The notes under the pieces: generated by a model
Seen by the model: only the letters and a program-made list of their open reading frames with translations
What the model was told of the DNA's origin: nothing
The model's database searches: none
Shown: in pieces, positions 27,901 through 36,408 of the stretch
Layout: every line of letters begins with the position of its first letter
How positions within the stretch are numbered: the first letter of the stretch is position 1
Origin: Maricaulis sp048270095
GTDB lineage: Bacteria > Pseudomonadota > Alphaproteobacteria > Caulobacterales > Maricaulaceae
Assembly: GCF_048270095.1 (NCBI RefSeq)
Contig: NZ_JBLWTL010000003.1
Location: forward strand, 140,382 to 204,381
Length of the DNA stretch: 64,000 bases
Reading direction: 5' to 3'
Position numbers and translations under genes: made by a program

Positions 27901-30646
27901 TCACGTCATTGACAAGCGTGTATACCGCCTCATTGGCGCCGGTTGGCGTCACGCTGACCAGGCGCTGCCCGGCATAGTCGGTGATATCATTCCCGGCCAA
28001 GATCGACAGGGTCACGACACCGTTCAGTGACGGCAGGTCCCCGCCATAGGCCACAAGTTGATAGACCGTCTCGCCAACTGGCTGCGACTGGCTCGCCGCA
28101 GCCAGGGGCTCGCCCGCTCCACCGCCGCCCCGTCCGAAGGTGAGCCTTGCCGTCGTACCGTCGAGCCCGAAATCCCGTTCATCAAGATTGGCAACAGGTT
28201 CGGAGAAGGTCACGATCCATGTCAGGGTATCGGAGTTTGTCGTCTCGGAGAGCCATGCGGCTCGTTCGATCGAGGTGAGCACGGGCGCCGCTTGGTCACT
28301 GGTCAGGTTCAGCGTCTGGTCGCCGGCCAAAGTGCCATTACCGGCCTGGTCTTCGGCGACACCTGCGGCGATGCTGATCGTCACTTCGCCTTCCGCCAGC
28401 GGCGAGATGGCGAAGGAGAATACATTGCCGTTCTGCGTCGGCTCGGCGGCGGTCGCATTGGTGAGGGTCAGATCGGAAGCGGTGAAGCCCGCAACCGCCT
28501 CATCAAACGTGACGGTCAGGATGAAATCCGCGCCCACAAAATCGCTGTCTACGGACAGCTGCGGTGTCGGGGCGGTATTGTCGACCACGACCTCCGCTTC
28601 ATTTGCCCCGGTCGGCACTGCCGAGCGGTCAAGATAATTGCCGTTTGTATCGGTAATGTCATATCCAACCACGCTGAGCAGCACGGTCGAATTGAGCGAA
28701 GCGAGGTCTCCGCCAGATGCCTCCAGCAAATACACATCTGGCTGCGACTGCGAGACCGAGGTGATCGCCGCCGTCGAGGAAGACAGATAGAAGTCATCAG
28801 CCGAGACATTCTCGACGGCCTCGGAGAAGGTGACTTCCCAGGTCAAGGTATCGGAATTGGTCGGCGAACCGCCGGCCGTTACGAGTTCGACATCCGTGAT
28901 GCGCGGAGCCGTGAAGTCGTAAAGGTAGGAGACCTGCTCCGGTGCCGCATGGCCATTGCCCGCGGGATCAGTCGCCGCGCCGGCGGGAAGATCGACCGTG
29001 ACCAGCCCGTCGCCTTCCGGCCTAATCGTGACGATATAACTGTGCCCGAAAGGGTTGAGGGCTGTCGCCGTGCCATTTCCGACGATGAATTCATCCAGCT
29101 CGAGCCCGACCAACCGCTCGGTGGACTGCACAACGACGGTGAACTCACCATCCTGCTCAACCGTATCCGTGTCGGCGATGAAAGAGACGACGGGCGCGGT
29201 GCGATCAAGGGTGTAGCCCTGATCCCGCGTGCCCGTGGGGACATAGCTCGCCGGGTTGTTGCCATATTCGTCCGGATACGGGCCGCCGTCGCCAAAACGG
29301 ATATAGACGTAACCCTCATGCGTCGGCAGATCGCCGCCGGATGCCGTCACATAGAAGCCGACCGAATAGCGCACCACCTCGATCGTCCCGACGTCCACAT
29401 TCCGCACCTCGAAGGCTTCAGGTGGGAGGCTGTAGCCGCGCGATATGCTTGAATACTGGAAATCCCACACCAATTCGGTCGCGTTTGTGTACTCCGTTGT
29501 CGAGGACATGCGACGAATATGGGCCAGAACCGGCGCAGTATTCGAAACGTCGAAGGAATTTTCATTACTCCCTGACGGGGTCACATCGACCAAGGCGCGA
29601 CCGTCGGTGTCTTCGATATCCTGTGAAGCAGAAAAGCCGAGCGACACGACCCCCTCCAGCTCGGCAAGATCGCCGCCGCCGATCCGGACATTCCAGGCAT
29701 TTCCGCCGGCCGACTGTGCGGTGACAACCGTGGCAGAGCTGCCAGTGACGCTGAAATCAGTCGCATCCACCCCGGTCACAGGCTTGGAAAACGTGACACG
29801 CCACCAGAGGTAATCCTCGTTCGTTGTCTCGTCCGAAGGGTCGTCGCGCTCGATCGAGAGAACGGTCGGCGGGCTCAAATCTGCCGCGATCGAAAATTGC
29901 GGCGCGGCCGGATTCGGGTTGCTGGCATCGTCATACAGGCTGCCAGCGGGAAGATCGACCGTTACGGTGCCGGTTGAGGACGGCCGCAAGGTGAAGGTGG
30001 CGCTGTACGCCCCCGGAAAGGAAAAACTCTCTACCACGGCATTACCCACCACGAGATCGGATTGGGTAAACGCGACAATAATGTCGGACCATCCGGCCTG
30101 CGGCGCACAGGTCATGCTCACGGTAAATACATCGGTCACCGGCGCAGCCGCCGTCGTGGCGAAGGCGCATTCCGGCACGGTATTGTCGATCGTGATGGGC
30201 GATTCAGACACGGTATTCAGGTCGGTCAGCGCAACCCCGGTCAGACTCTCGATATCCTGACCTGCCTTGAGACGGACCCATACCTCCCCGTTCATATCCG
30301 CCAAGTCGCCACCGGAGACGTCAGCCCAATAATACGAGGCGCTGACGGCGGTCCAGCCAGTGATGGTAGCGGTCGAACCGATCACCTCGAAGTCGGACGG
30401 ATCGACATTGCGCACGTTCGCATTGAATTGGATCGAGGCGGTGAACGAGTCGGCATTGGTGTAGGTCGGCCCCCCCGTGGACAAGAGGCGCGGCGCGGGA
30501 TCGCTTGCCTCGGCGCCGGGCGTCAGGCCTGCGCCCGCGATGAGGGCAGCGGCGAGCATGGCCGTCACCAGCCCCACTGTTTTCGCGCCAGTGCCGCGAC
30601 ACATGCGGACAAGCCTGCCAAATGCAGCCGAACCAAAACCGATCAT
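24968..30646 (-). CDS. Giant Ig-like-repeat autotransporter
   Basis: A 1892-residue surface protein. The ATG at 30646 is chosen because AAGGGAG lies 8 bases before it; a longer reading frame upstream has no signal. A long signal peptide (about 48 residues, ending GAEAS) is followed by about twelve bacterial Ig-like modules of two kinds: five longer ones marked by TN.D.LTW.VTFSE and a GGDL..L.G.V motif, and seven shorter ones marked by TAPTVVLS, FSEDV.GLEL.D..V.N and DAAGN. The two kinds alternate early, then the short kind runs in tandem. Next comes a BACON-like/prealbumin-like stretch and a C-terminal autotransporter beta-barrel of about 280 residues ending in RLSFN. Probably an adhesin or biofilm protein. 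Divergent from the GPH symporter. Confidence 0.88.
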   Translation of the reverse strand: MIGFGSAAFGRLVRMCRGTGAKTVGLVTAMLAAALIAGAGLTPGAEASDPAPRLLSTGGPTYTNADSFTASIQFNANVRNVDPSDFEVIGSTATITGWTAVSASYYWADVSGGDLADMNGEVWVRLKAGQDIESLTGVALTDLNTVSESPITIDNTVPECAFATTAAAPVTDVFTVSMTCAPQAGWSDIIVAFTQSDLVVGNAVVESFSFPGAYSATFTLRPSSTGTVTVDLPAGSLYDDASNPNPAAPQFSIAADLSPPTVLSIERDDPSDETTNEDYLWWRVTFSKPVTGVDATDFSVTGSSATVVTAQSAGGNAWNVRIGGGDLAELEGVVSLGFSASQDIEDTDGRALVDVTPSGSNENSFDVSNTAPVLAHIRRMSSTTEYTNATELVWDFQYSSISRGYSLPPEAFEVRNVDVGTIEVVRYSVGFYVTASGGDLPTHEGYVYIRFGDGGPYPDEYGNNPASYVPTGTRDQGYTLDRTAPVVSFIADTDTVEQDGEFTVVVQSTERLVGLELDEFIVGNGTATALNPFGHSYIVTIRPEGDGLVTVDLPAGAATDPAGNGHAAPEQVSYLYDFTAPRITDVELVTAGGSPTNSDTLTWEVTFSEAVENVSADDFYLSSSTAAITSVSQSQPDVYLLEASGGDLASLNSTVLLSVVGYDITDTNGNYLDRSAVPTGANEAEVVVDNTAPTPQLSVDSDFVGADFILTVTFDEAVAGFTASDLTLTNATAAEPTQNGNVFSFAISPLAEGEVTISIAAGVAEDQAGNGTLAGDQTLNLTSDQAAPVLTSIERAAWLSETTNSDTLTWIVTFSEPVANLDERDFGLDGTTARLTFGRGGGGAGEPLAAASQSQPVGETVYQLVAYGGDLPSLNGVVTLSILAGNDITDYAGQRLVSVTPTGANEAVYTLVNDVIAPTVVLSSAETGPVSGPFTLDIVFSEDVIGLELRGIVVGNGTATDFSGGSGAGNAPRRGEAAAVGGFAAAEYTVTITPTADGDVTVDLEGGAARDLSGNPSQLATQFVIAADLTAPTVVLSTESADPVSGAFALAVTFSEDISGLALEDLVVGNGAASDLTGSGADYSVTITPAADGDVTVDLAAGAAQDAAGNESLVATQFSISTDGTAPSVVLSSEASEPAIGAFALTVAFSEDVTGLELEDFVVVNADLSDLTGSGAGYELTVTPTAGSPVTVDLPVGAVIDAAGNANLAAEQFSIITDNTPPTLAITLPGEETEGPFIANFTFSEDVTGFELDDIGASNADLSEFTTVSASEYTALVTPQTIGTIEITVDAGVAEDAAGNGNEAASASIDAVAQPIEVEVVLGSDVEDPTDVTATAAVTNPGSQPVEFRTEADVDWLDVDPLTGTIPAFGEVQLTITVNALANDLPAGTYTGTVTVINLSGGGAAAKGPNAETRASGDTIVVAIPLTVSIAERRGTIQLVSTTPGGVQRDATFEFASSDTDLDQISLTTAAGYAASSPVRKLLGQYDVIQSAPDGWRLDSITCTGDSDSGSVIDLATGRVDIDLDANESIVCTFANTRDETEVRLATQRAIRNFMVRRGDRLLSAAPDLTRRVRDRDTSSAGQFSADINGGNRMVSLGTSMAGIRNHAAATEPQMPGASGAATANAGGADIWLAANYSAVSDDRSGDAADSAFGVVQLGIDWAFGDSTVAGLMVQHDWADETTDEIAVQAGALRGARVSGSGWMAGPYLVQEIGQGAWLDVLALYGKSDNRVDPLGLYEDSFETTRFLIRMNLSGEWQSGAWRVRPSASLAHFQETQDAYFDTLGIDIPEQTIAIGRMQAGPEFAYRILRTDGGWWEPSLGLTGVWDYNPAELLDVNGQLVGTGGLRANAKLGLRGQLAPGASIAFEADIDGLGDGDFEARSARIELRLSFN

Positions 30647-30755
30647 ACCATCACTCCCTTTAGCACCTGCGCAGTGCAAGCGGCGCTCCCCCCTGAAGCG
30701 GCCAGCTTGCTGCGAGGTCCGGCGGACCTCGCCTGCGCGTCCCCTGTCCTGACGC

Positions 30756-30769
30756 TCACCCATGGGTCA
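30756..30769. promoter_or_regulatory. Palindromic operator-like site 1
   Basis: The core ACCCATGGGT (30758-30767) is a perfect 10-bp palindrome. It lies in the 242-bp gap between the divergent autotransporter and GPH symporter genes and shares its half-site with the site at 30828-30841. Confidence 0.5.
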
Positions 30770-30827
30770 GCGCAATTTTGGGTTTGATTTCAATTCGATT
30801 GACCACGCTTTCCGGTTCAGCAACAAT

Positions 30828-30841
30828 CACCCAAATGGGTG
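30828..30841. promoter_or_regulatory. Palindromic operator-like site 2
   Basis: CACCCAAATGGGTG has 6-bp perfect arms around an AA centre. Its centre lies 72 bp from that of site 1, about seven helical turns, as expected for a repressor that binds cooperatively on one DNA face. It is 48 bp before the GPH symporter ATG. Confidence 0.5.
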
Positions 30842-30888
30842 GTTTTCACCGCCTCACCCGAATAGATTCGCCACTTCAAGGGTCAGCC

Positions 30889-32283
30889 ATGACCGAATCC
30901 ACGCCGCCCGCTGACGCCCCTCCGGGCACGGGAAGGCTGAACGTTGCGACCCGGCTGGGCTATGGACTCGGAGATTTCGGATTTGTCGCCGCTTGGCAGG
31001 GAGCGGCGCTTTTCCTGCTCTATTTCTACACTGATGTTCTGCACCTCTCGCCCTGGATGGCCGGTGCGATCTATCTCGCTGGGATGGTCTGGGACGCCAT
31101 CTCCGATCCCTTGATCGCGATCTGGACGGAACGCCATGCAGCGCAGCGCGGCCGCTATGGCACAATCATGCGATGGGCCGCTTTGCCCGTCGGGTTGAGC
31201 TACCTGGTCATGTTCTCAATTCCGACTGGCGGAACGCTGCTGACAGCAGCAGCGGCCCTGTTGAGTCATCTGGTTTTCCGCACCGCCTATACCTGCGCCA
31301 GCATGCCGTACAACACGCTGCCCGCGCGCCTGACCGGCGACAGCGACGAACGCAGCGCACTATCGGCGCTGCGGGTGATCGGCGCCGCGCTGGGCGGATT
31401 GACCGTCGCGATCGCCACCCCTCTCCTGGTGCAAGCTGCGGCCGAGGCCGGCGAAGCGGCGGGCTACCGGCTAGCCGCAGTGGCAACGGGCGCGCTCGCG
31501 GCTACGATCCTGATCATTTCCAGCCTCGCTATCCGCGAACCGCGCATCATGCGGTCAGTCAGTCCGTCGGCAAATGTGCTGCGCGATCTGCGGGAGTTGT
31601 GGCGGTTCACGGTTCGCAATGGTCCACTGCAGCGGCTACTCACCCTGATGCTGCTGGCGACAATCGGCTTTGCGCTCTTCACGCAGAGCCAGCTCTATTT
31701 CTTGCAACACGTGTTGCAGCAACCGGCGCTCACCGCACCGGTCCTGGCCGGTCCGGCCCTGGCGATGATCGTCACGGCACCGCTCTGGATGATGCTCGCC
31801 GCCCGCACCAGCAAACGCGCCACGCTGATGGCTGGCCTCCTGGTCGCGGCGGCAGGCTATGTGCTGATGGGTTTCGCACCCGCAGCCAGCCCCGGCCTCG
31901 CCCTGTTGAGTGTGGCCGTCATCGGCACCGGCAGCGCCGCCATCCCGGTGATGTTCTGGTCGATGGTGCCGGACGTGATCGATTACGGGCAGTTGCAGAC
32001 AGGTCTGCGGGTTGAGGCTCGCACCTTCGGCCTGACCACATTCGTCCAGAAATGCGCCGCCGGAATCGCGGCCCTGGTCGCCGGTGGCCTTCTGGCCCTG
32101 TCCGGCTATGCGCCCGACATTGCACAGCCTTCAGAAAGCCTCGGAACGATAACCGCGTTGGTCTCCTGGCTGCCTGCCGCCTTCATGCTGGCCATGGTCG
32201 CTGTCGTCCGCGGCTACCCTGTCAGTCGCGAGCACCACTCCGAGATTATCGAACAGCTCGGCAGAAAGCGCGGCGCAGAGTGA
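30889..32283 (+). CDS. GPH-family sugar:cation symporter (MFS)
   Basis: A 464-residue inner-membrane protein with 12 helices, of the glycoside-pentoside-hexuronide:cation symporter family. Typical text is LGYGLGDFGF near residue 20, then GAIYLAGMVWDAISDPLIAIWTERH with the conserved DAISDP motif. The ATG at 30889 is chosen over the upstream open frame because it gives the usual N-terminus. It is divergent from the giant autotransporter and followed 103 bp later by the hybrid kinase. The sugar is unknown, and no glycoside hydrolase lies nearby. Confidence 0.85.
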   Translation: MTESTPPADAPPGTGRLNVATRLGYGLGDFGFVAAWQGAALFLLYFYTDVLHLSPWMAGAIYLAGMVWDAISDPLIAIWTERHAAQRGRYGTIMRWAALPVGLSYLVMFSIPTGGTLLTAAAALLSHLVFRTAYTCASMPYNTLPARLTGDSDERSALSALRVIGAALGGLTVAIATPLLVQAAAEAGEAAGYRLAAVATGALAATILIISSLAIREPRIMRSVSPSANVLRDLRELWRFTVRNGPLQRLLTLMLLATIGFALFTQSQLYFLQHVLQQPALTAPVLAGPALAMIVTAPLWMMLAARTSKRATLMAGLLVAAAGYVLMGFAPAASPGLALLSVAVIGTGSAAIPVMFWSMVPDVIDYGQLQTGLRVEARTFGLTTFVQKCAAGIAALVAGGLLALSGYAPDIAQPSESLGTITALVSWLPAAFMLAMVAVVRGYPVSREHHSEIIEQLGRKRGAE

Positions 32284-32386
32284 CGGAACGCCTCACCCTT
32301 TCGGGTGGTTGAGCCGGCGGGCGGGTGGTGGCAAGTTGTCGCCTGGCAACGCAATGGCGATTGCACCGGGTACCGGAAGGCCTGAC

Positions 32387-34195
32387 ATGAGCGACACCGC
32401 CCGGGACGACCCTTCGCACACCTCATTCACCCCCAAAACGTCTGGACGCGCCCAATCGCCTATCATTGCTGAACTTGATCAAGTGCGCCTTGACCAGGCC
32501 AGGTTGCTGCATAAGCGCACGCACCTGTCATGTATCATTGTCCAGTGCGTGATCATCTACCTGGCTGCGCTCGTCATCCTGAACGGTGACCTGCACTTTG
32601 CAGGTGTCTGGCTCGCTGCCACCAGCACCATGGTCGCCATCGTCTATATTTCCGCCAGACTGATGGCTCCAGACGGGGTGACAGCACAGAACTACAAGCG
32701 CTATCTGTTCATCCACACCGCGATCTCGGGCCTGACAGGCCTGGTCTGGGGTGGGTTGGCGAGCGCCTATCTCGACCCCGGCGATCTGTTCGACCTGTTC
32801 ATCGCGATCAATATGGCGTTCTCGATCACGGTCGGCGGCATGCTGCCGAGCGCCGAATACCGGCCCACCTATATCAGTCTGGCGACCGGGACCCTGGTGC
32901 CGTTTTCCATCTACTGGCTGCTGACCGTTGATGGCCCGCTCCGCATTATCGGGGTCGGCCTGCTGATCTATTATTCGTTTGGATTGCTCGTCAGCGCCCG
33001 GGCGGAAGTGCAGACCATCGCCACCCTCGCCGCCGAGCGCACCCGCGACCTGACGCGCCAGCTACAGGAGCAGAACCGTGTGATCGAACAGGCCAGTGCC
33101 AGCAAGTCGCGCTTTCTCGCCGCGACCAGCCACGACATGTCGCAACCCCTGCAGGCGCAGAGCTTTTTCATCACCGCCATGCGCCGGACGCTGAACCAGC
33201 CCGAACAGGTCGAGCTGCTCGACAAGATCGAGGCGTGCTGGCGCAGCCAGCAACACCTGTTGCAGGCCCTTGTCGAAACGGCCCGACTCGATAGCGGTGC
33301 CATCATCGCGCGCCGGCGCGTCTTCGGTCTCGCAACAATCATGGACACGCTCAGGGCTGAATTTGCCGAGCTCGCTTCACGCGGAAAAGTCGAGCTCAGG
33401 ATTAGCGGGGCACCGGTTGGCGTCGAGAGCGATCCGCTGCTGGTCACGCGCATCCTGCGCAACCTCCTCGGCAATGCGGTCAAATTCACCCCGCCCGGCG
33501 GACAGGTCGAACTCTCGTGGACACGCGAAGGTGAGACGGCCTTCATCGAGGTCCGCGATACCGGCCCAGGCATCTCGACCATCGATCGCGACCGGATATT
33601 TGACGAATATGTCCAGCTGGAACCGACCGCCGGCGAAGCCCGCGAGGGCCTGGGACTCGGGCTCACAATTGTCCGTCAGCTCGCCCGCAAGCTCGAGATC
33701 GAATTACGCTTCGACAGCACCCCCGGCGCAGGCACACGGGCCGGTATTGTCCTGCCAGTCCGGAACCTTGATGAAGTGGCGGCCCCCATTCAGACGGAGG
33801 TCGAAGGCGTCCCGGGCTCCCCCCTGGTCCTGCTGGTCGAGGATGAGGCTGCGCTGCGCGAGGGTTTGACGATGCTTCTAACCGATTGGGGGTGCCGCGT
33901 CATTGCCGCGGCTTCCGGACACGAAGCGCTGGAATTGCTCTCCTGGGCCGATGCCGAACCGGCGCTCCTGATCATCGACAAACGGCTGGCCGACGGCGAA
34001 GATGGTCTGGATACGATCCTCGCCTTGCGCGCCGAAGTCGTCGCCGACATTCCGGCCGTCCTGCTGACAGGCGACATCTACCAGTTCGAGCGTGCCGGCG
34101 GCATCGAGAACATGACGGTCCTGGCCAAGCCGGCCGACGCCACGCAATTGCACGCCATTCTGCTGGAAACCGTCGCGCCGTCGCGCCGAACCTGA
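32387..34195 (+). CDS. Hybrid histidine kinase with receiver domain
   Basis: A 602-residue sensor. About six N-terminal membrane helices (residues 45-210) without a periplasmic loop suggest sensing in or near the membrane. A coiled coil (LTRQLQEQNRVIEQAS) leads into the DHp domain with the phospho-acceptor in SHDMSQPLQA (His about 248). The ATPase domain follows (RNLLGNAVKFTPPG N-box; DTGPGIS; GLGLGLTIV), then a C-terminal receiver with the Asp in LIIDKRLADGED (about 530). The ATG at 32387 has GGAAGG upstream. The SHD..QPL type with attached receiver resembles NahK-like kinases. The convergent NarL-type regulator, 8 bp away at the 3' ends, is the probable partner. Confidence 0.9.
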   Translation: MSDTARDDPSHTSFTPKTSGRAQSPIIAELDQVRLDQARLLHKRTHLSCIIVQCVIIYLAALVILNGDLHFAGVWLAATSTMVAIVYISARLMAPDGVTAQNYKRYLFIHTAISGLTGLVWGGLASAYLDPGDLFDLFIAINMAFSITVGGMLPSAEYRPTYISLATGTLVPFSIYWLLTVDGPLRIIGVGLLIYYSFGLLVSARAEVQTIATLAAERTRDLTRQLQEQNRVIEQASASKSRFLAATSHDMSQPLQAQSFFITAMRRTLNQPEQVELLDKIEACWRSQQHLLQALVETARLDSGAIIARRRVFGLATIMDTLRAEFAELASRGKVELRISGAPVGVESDPLLVTRILRNLLGNAVKFTPPGGQVELSWTREGETAFIEVRDTGPGISTIDRDRIFDEYVQLEPTAGEAREGLGLGLTIVRQLARKLEIELRFDSTPGAGTRAGIVLPVRNLDEVAAPIQTEVEGVPGSPLVLLVEDEAALREGLTMLLTDWGCRVIAAASGHEALELLSWADAEPALLIIDKRLADGEDGLDTILALRAEVVADIPAVLLTGDIYQFERAGGIENMTVLAKPADATQLHAILLETVAPSRRT

Positions 34196-34203
34196 CCTGC
34201 GCG

Positions 34204-34854
34204 CTAGATCAGACCAAGCGCCTGAGCCTTGCGCATACAAGCGGTACGGGTGTGGACATCGAGCGCCTCGAAAATGGCGCGCATATGCGATTTGACGGTA
34301 TTTTCGCTGATATTGAGTGTGCTGGCGATTTCCTTGTTGGTGACACCGCCCCCCATCAGATGAAGGATTTCAAGCTGGCGCGGGCCCAGCCGGGGCAGTT
34401 GCCGGTCGGCCTCAGGATGCCAGTCCTCGGGGGCGTGATCTCCGACGCTTTCGGCTTGCACGCCAAAGAAGCTGGCCCGCCCTGCCAGGATACCATCGAC
34501 CGCTGCAAGCATGGTCTCCGTATCGGCCGACTTGTGGACAAATCCCCGCGCACCCAGCCTTTTCATCTCGGCAACCGGCGGCTCGGCGCCGATTCCGGAC
34601 AGCATCAGCACCGGACAACGAGACTTACGCTCCCGGATCGCCGCAAGCAGCGCCAGCCCGTTCATCGTCCGCATCACCAGATCGAGAATAATCAAATCAT
34701 AATTTGAATCGGGCCCGAAAGCTTTCAGGAAGGCGACTGGATCATCAAAGACCTCGACGGTGTATCCCTCACGCAACTGCATCAGCAGCGCGCTGAAACC
34801 GTCGGAGAACATGCGGTGATCATCGACCAGCGCGAGACGTCGCGTCGCACTCAT
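34204..34854 (-). CDS. NarL/LuxR-type response regulator
   Basis: A 216-residue regulator. Receiver domain residues 6-120 have acidic DD near the start (LALVDDH), the phosphorylation Asp in LIILDLVMRT (about residue 56) and the conserved Lys in FVHKS. The C-terminal LuxR-type helix-turn-helix (about residues 152-215) has LGPRQLEILHLMGGGVTNKEIA and ISENTVKSHMRAIF. It converges on the hybrid histidine kinase gene, with 8 bp between the stop codons, so they are likely a cognate pair, although they are not co-transcribed. Target genes are unknown; the window gives no operator to test. Confidence 0.9.
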   Translation of the reverse strand: MSATRRLALVDDHRMFSDGFSALLMQLREGYTVEVFDDPVAFLKAFGPDSNYDLIILDLVMRTMNGLALLAAIRERKSRCPVLMLSGIGAEPPVAEMKRLGARGFVHKSADTETMLAAVDGILAGRASFFGVQAESVGDHAPEDWHPEADRQLPRLGPRQLEILHLMGGGVTNKEIASTLNISENTVKSHMRAIFEALDVHTRTACMRKAQALGLI

Positions 34855-35503
34855 TTTCCGAACATCTCCGGCATGCGCGCCTCCCTGGTCCCGGTCGGAG
34901 CGTTATTCTCCAAACACTCAAGGCCACGACCATCTAGCGCGCAAGCGCGAACTTCGCAAACCATGGAACGCGCTGCCCCGACTACCTGACGCTTCCGCCC
35001 GCACTCAGAATTTCACGATCTATTTTGCGAATAGCGGCCCGAACTGTCGCCAGCAGAAGCCCACTGTGTCTCAGATGCTGCCAGGGATACATTCGTGAAG
35101 CAGACGCTCGACGTTTCGGAGCGAGAGCGGGAAACGCCTGTGCATCGTCACGGCCAAGCGAGTGAGTTCGCCTGAAACCTGCCGATCTTGGATCGGGGGC
35201 CTATCCAGGGATAGCTGAGAAGGGAAAACCTCTCGCTCAAGCCCGGCCCTCTCGGACACCACCGGAATTGAACCCCATATGCTGGACAGTGTGCACCAAT
35301 TGGAACGGCAGAGAGTCGCTGCCCTTAGAGAGGAAATTAGTTTGGGGGGGTGTATGGGGGTGGACCCAGTCTTGCGCGGAAGGGGCCCCGGTTTTCACCT
35401 CAAGCTCAACCCCGAAACCCGTCTTGAGGGTCTGGCCCAAACTGAAAGAGGTGCCGCCAGCCCTGTGCAAACCAATCTCGTAAATGAATTCGCCGCCCGA
35501 CGC
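34855..35503. other. Non-coding scrap region with transposase fragment
   Basis: 649 bp without a gene I would support. It holds the IS6-like fragment at 35090-35180. The remaining open frames on both strands lack ribosome sites and recognisable products. A G-run at about 35337-35345 and a near match to the flank of the tRNA-Ser gene lie within it. Confidence 0.55.
35090..35180 (-). pseudogene. Short IS6-family transposase fragment
   Basis: About 90 bp encoding GELTRLAVTMHRRFPLSLRNVERLLHEC, clearly matching the stretch IIRLAVMMYVRFPLSLRNVEDLLHEC of the IS6 transposase at 24146-24847. Homology stops abruptly after the cysteine on one side and before GEL on the other. No IS ends are seen. It is an old remnant of a related but not identical element. 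Confidence 0.8.
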
Positions 35504-35827
35504 TCAGGGCAAACTTCTTTCGGGGTGGCCTGTGAGTTCGGCAGAATCGCCGAGGATGTCGGATATTATCATTTTGGCAAGCCAGCGCGTCCCATCGGTG
35601 CTTGCCGCGTAGTACATGAATTGTGAGCGTCGTTCAGCACGGATCAACCCCGCCCGTTCCAGGGTCTGCAGGTGGCCTGTCATGGTCGATCGCGGCACTT
35701 CATGGTGCGCGGCCAGATCGCCCGCGGACACCGAGAGTGGATATCGCGCGCAGAGACGCCGAAATAGATCCAGGCGCACCGGATGGGACAGGCCGGCAAG
35801 CGCGGCAACGGCTCTTCGATTTGTCAT
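35504..35827 (-). CDS. ArsR-family transcription regulator
   Basis: A 107-residue winged-helix protein. Family marks are AALAGLSHPVRLDLFRRL at the start, then GDLAAHHEVPRSTMTGHLQTLERAGLI as the helix-turn-helix, then the wing (RRSQFMYYA). The ATG at 35827 is preferred to 35860 because it gives the usual N-terminus MTNRRAVAALAGL. No metal-binding cysteine pair of the classical ELCVC type is present, so it probably is not a metal sensor. It has no clear partner gene: its 3' side is the non-coding scrap region and its 5' side is the end of the T2SS operon. Confidence 0.85.
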   Translation of the reverse strand: MTNRRAVAALAGLSHPVRLDLFRRLCARYPLSVSAGDLAAHHEVPRSTMTGHLQTLERAGLIRAERRSQFMYYAASTDGTRWLAKMIISDILGDSAELTGHPERSLP

Positions 35828-35916
35828 GCCGGCAAATTGCAGGACAAGCATGACCGGCACATCGAATTTTCGTGAATGTTTTGCAACGACGCGAATTCGG
35901 CAAAGGCCGGTGACCG

Positions 35917-36408
35917 CTAGTCCCGACGGCAGGAATAGTGACCGAGAACCGGAATGACCCTGCGGCTTCCATCACCCCCCTCGAGGCGCAAGACAGCGCG
36001 ATTCATGCGCAATCCGTCCGCAACGATTTCACTAAAATAGCCGGAGATCACAACTTCGCTCACCATCCCGGCACCCGGGAAGCGGCGCTCGTAGAGATCG
36101 CCCACCGCGATCACACCCCCGACCGACGGGCGACCCCGACGCACCACTTCCGCATCCACCAGAAAGCTGATTTCACCGCGGGTGAGGTTTTCGAAAGCCA
36201 ACAGATCGTGCGGACCATCCGCGCGCCAAAGGAAGACGCCGCACTCTCCGGAATCAAGCCGTTGCGGTCCCAGCGAGGTCATCGGCCCCAGCGCGACCGG
36301 ATCCTCGGTCATCGGCGACGCGTTCGCGGGAAGGGGTGTTGGCAGGGACTGACAGGCTGTCGCTGTGAGGCTCAGATAAGCCAGGACGATGATCGCCTCA
36401 CTCCGCAT
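35917..36408 (-). CDS. Putative lipoprotein at end of T2SS operon (pilotin candidate)
   Basis: A 163-residue protein I do not recognise by family. The ATG at 36408 gives a signal sequence ending in TATAC (lipobox-like, Cys about residue 19), so outer-membrane lipoprotein anchoring is likely, though the -3 residue is unusual. Two further cysteines sit in the mature part (SGECGVF and near the C-terminus, YSC), possibly a disulfide. The start overlaps the gspN stop by 11 bases, so it is translated with the secretion operon. A small outer-membrane lipoprotein in a T2SS operon suggests a pilotin for the GspD secretin, but no sequence match to GspS/AspS is visible. Confidence 0.65.
   Translation of the reverse strand: MRSEAIIVLAYLSLTATACQSLPTPLPANASPMTEDPVALGPMTSLGPQRLDSGECGVFLWRADGPHDLLAFENLTRGEISFLVDAEVVRRGRPSVGGVIAVGDLYERRFPGAGMVSEVVISGYFSEIVADGLRMNRAVLRLEGGDGSRRVIPVLGHYSCRRD

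Noticed and set aside
32294..32307. CACCC-N4-GGGTG as a terminator after the GPH symporter
   Set aside because: Stem too short and no T-run; kept only as a possible relation to the operator-like palindromes.
35279..35626. 115-codon frame in the scrap region
   Set aside because: Runs into the ArsR gene in antisense, with no ribosome site and no recognisable product.
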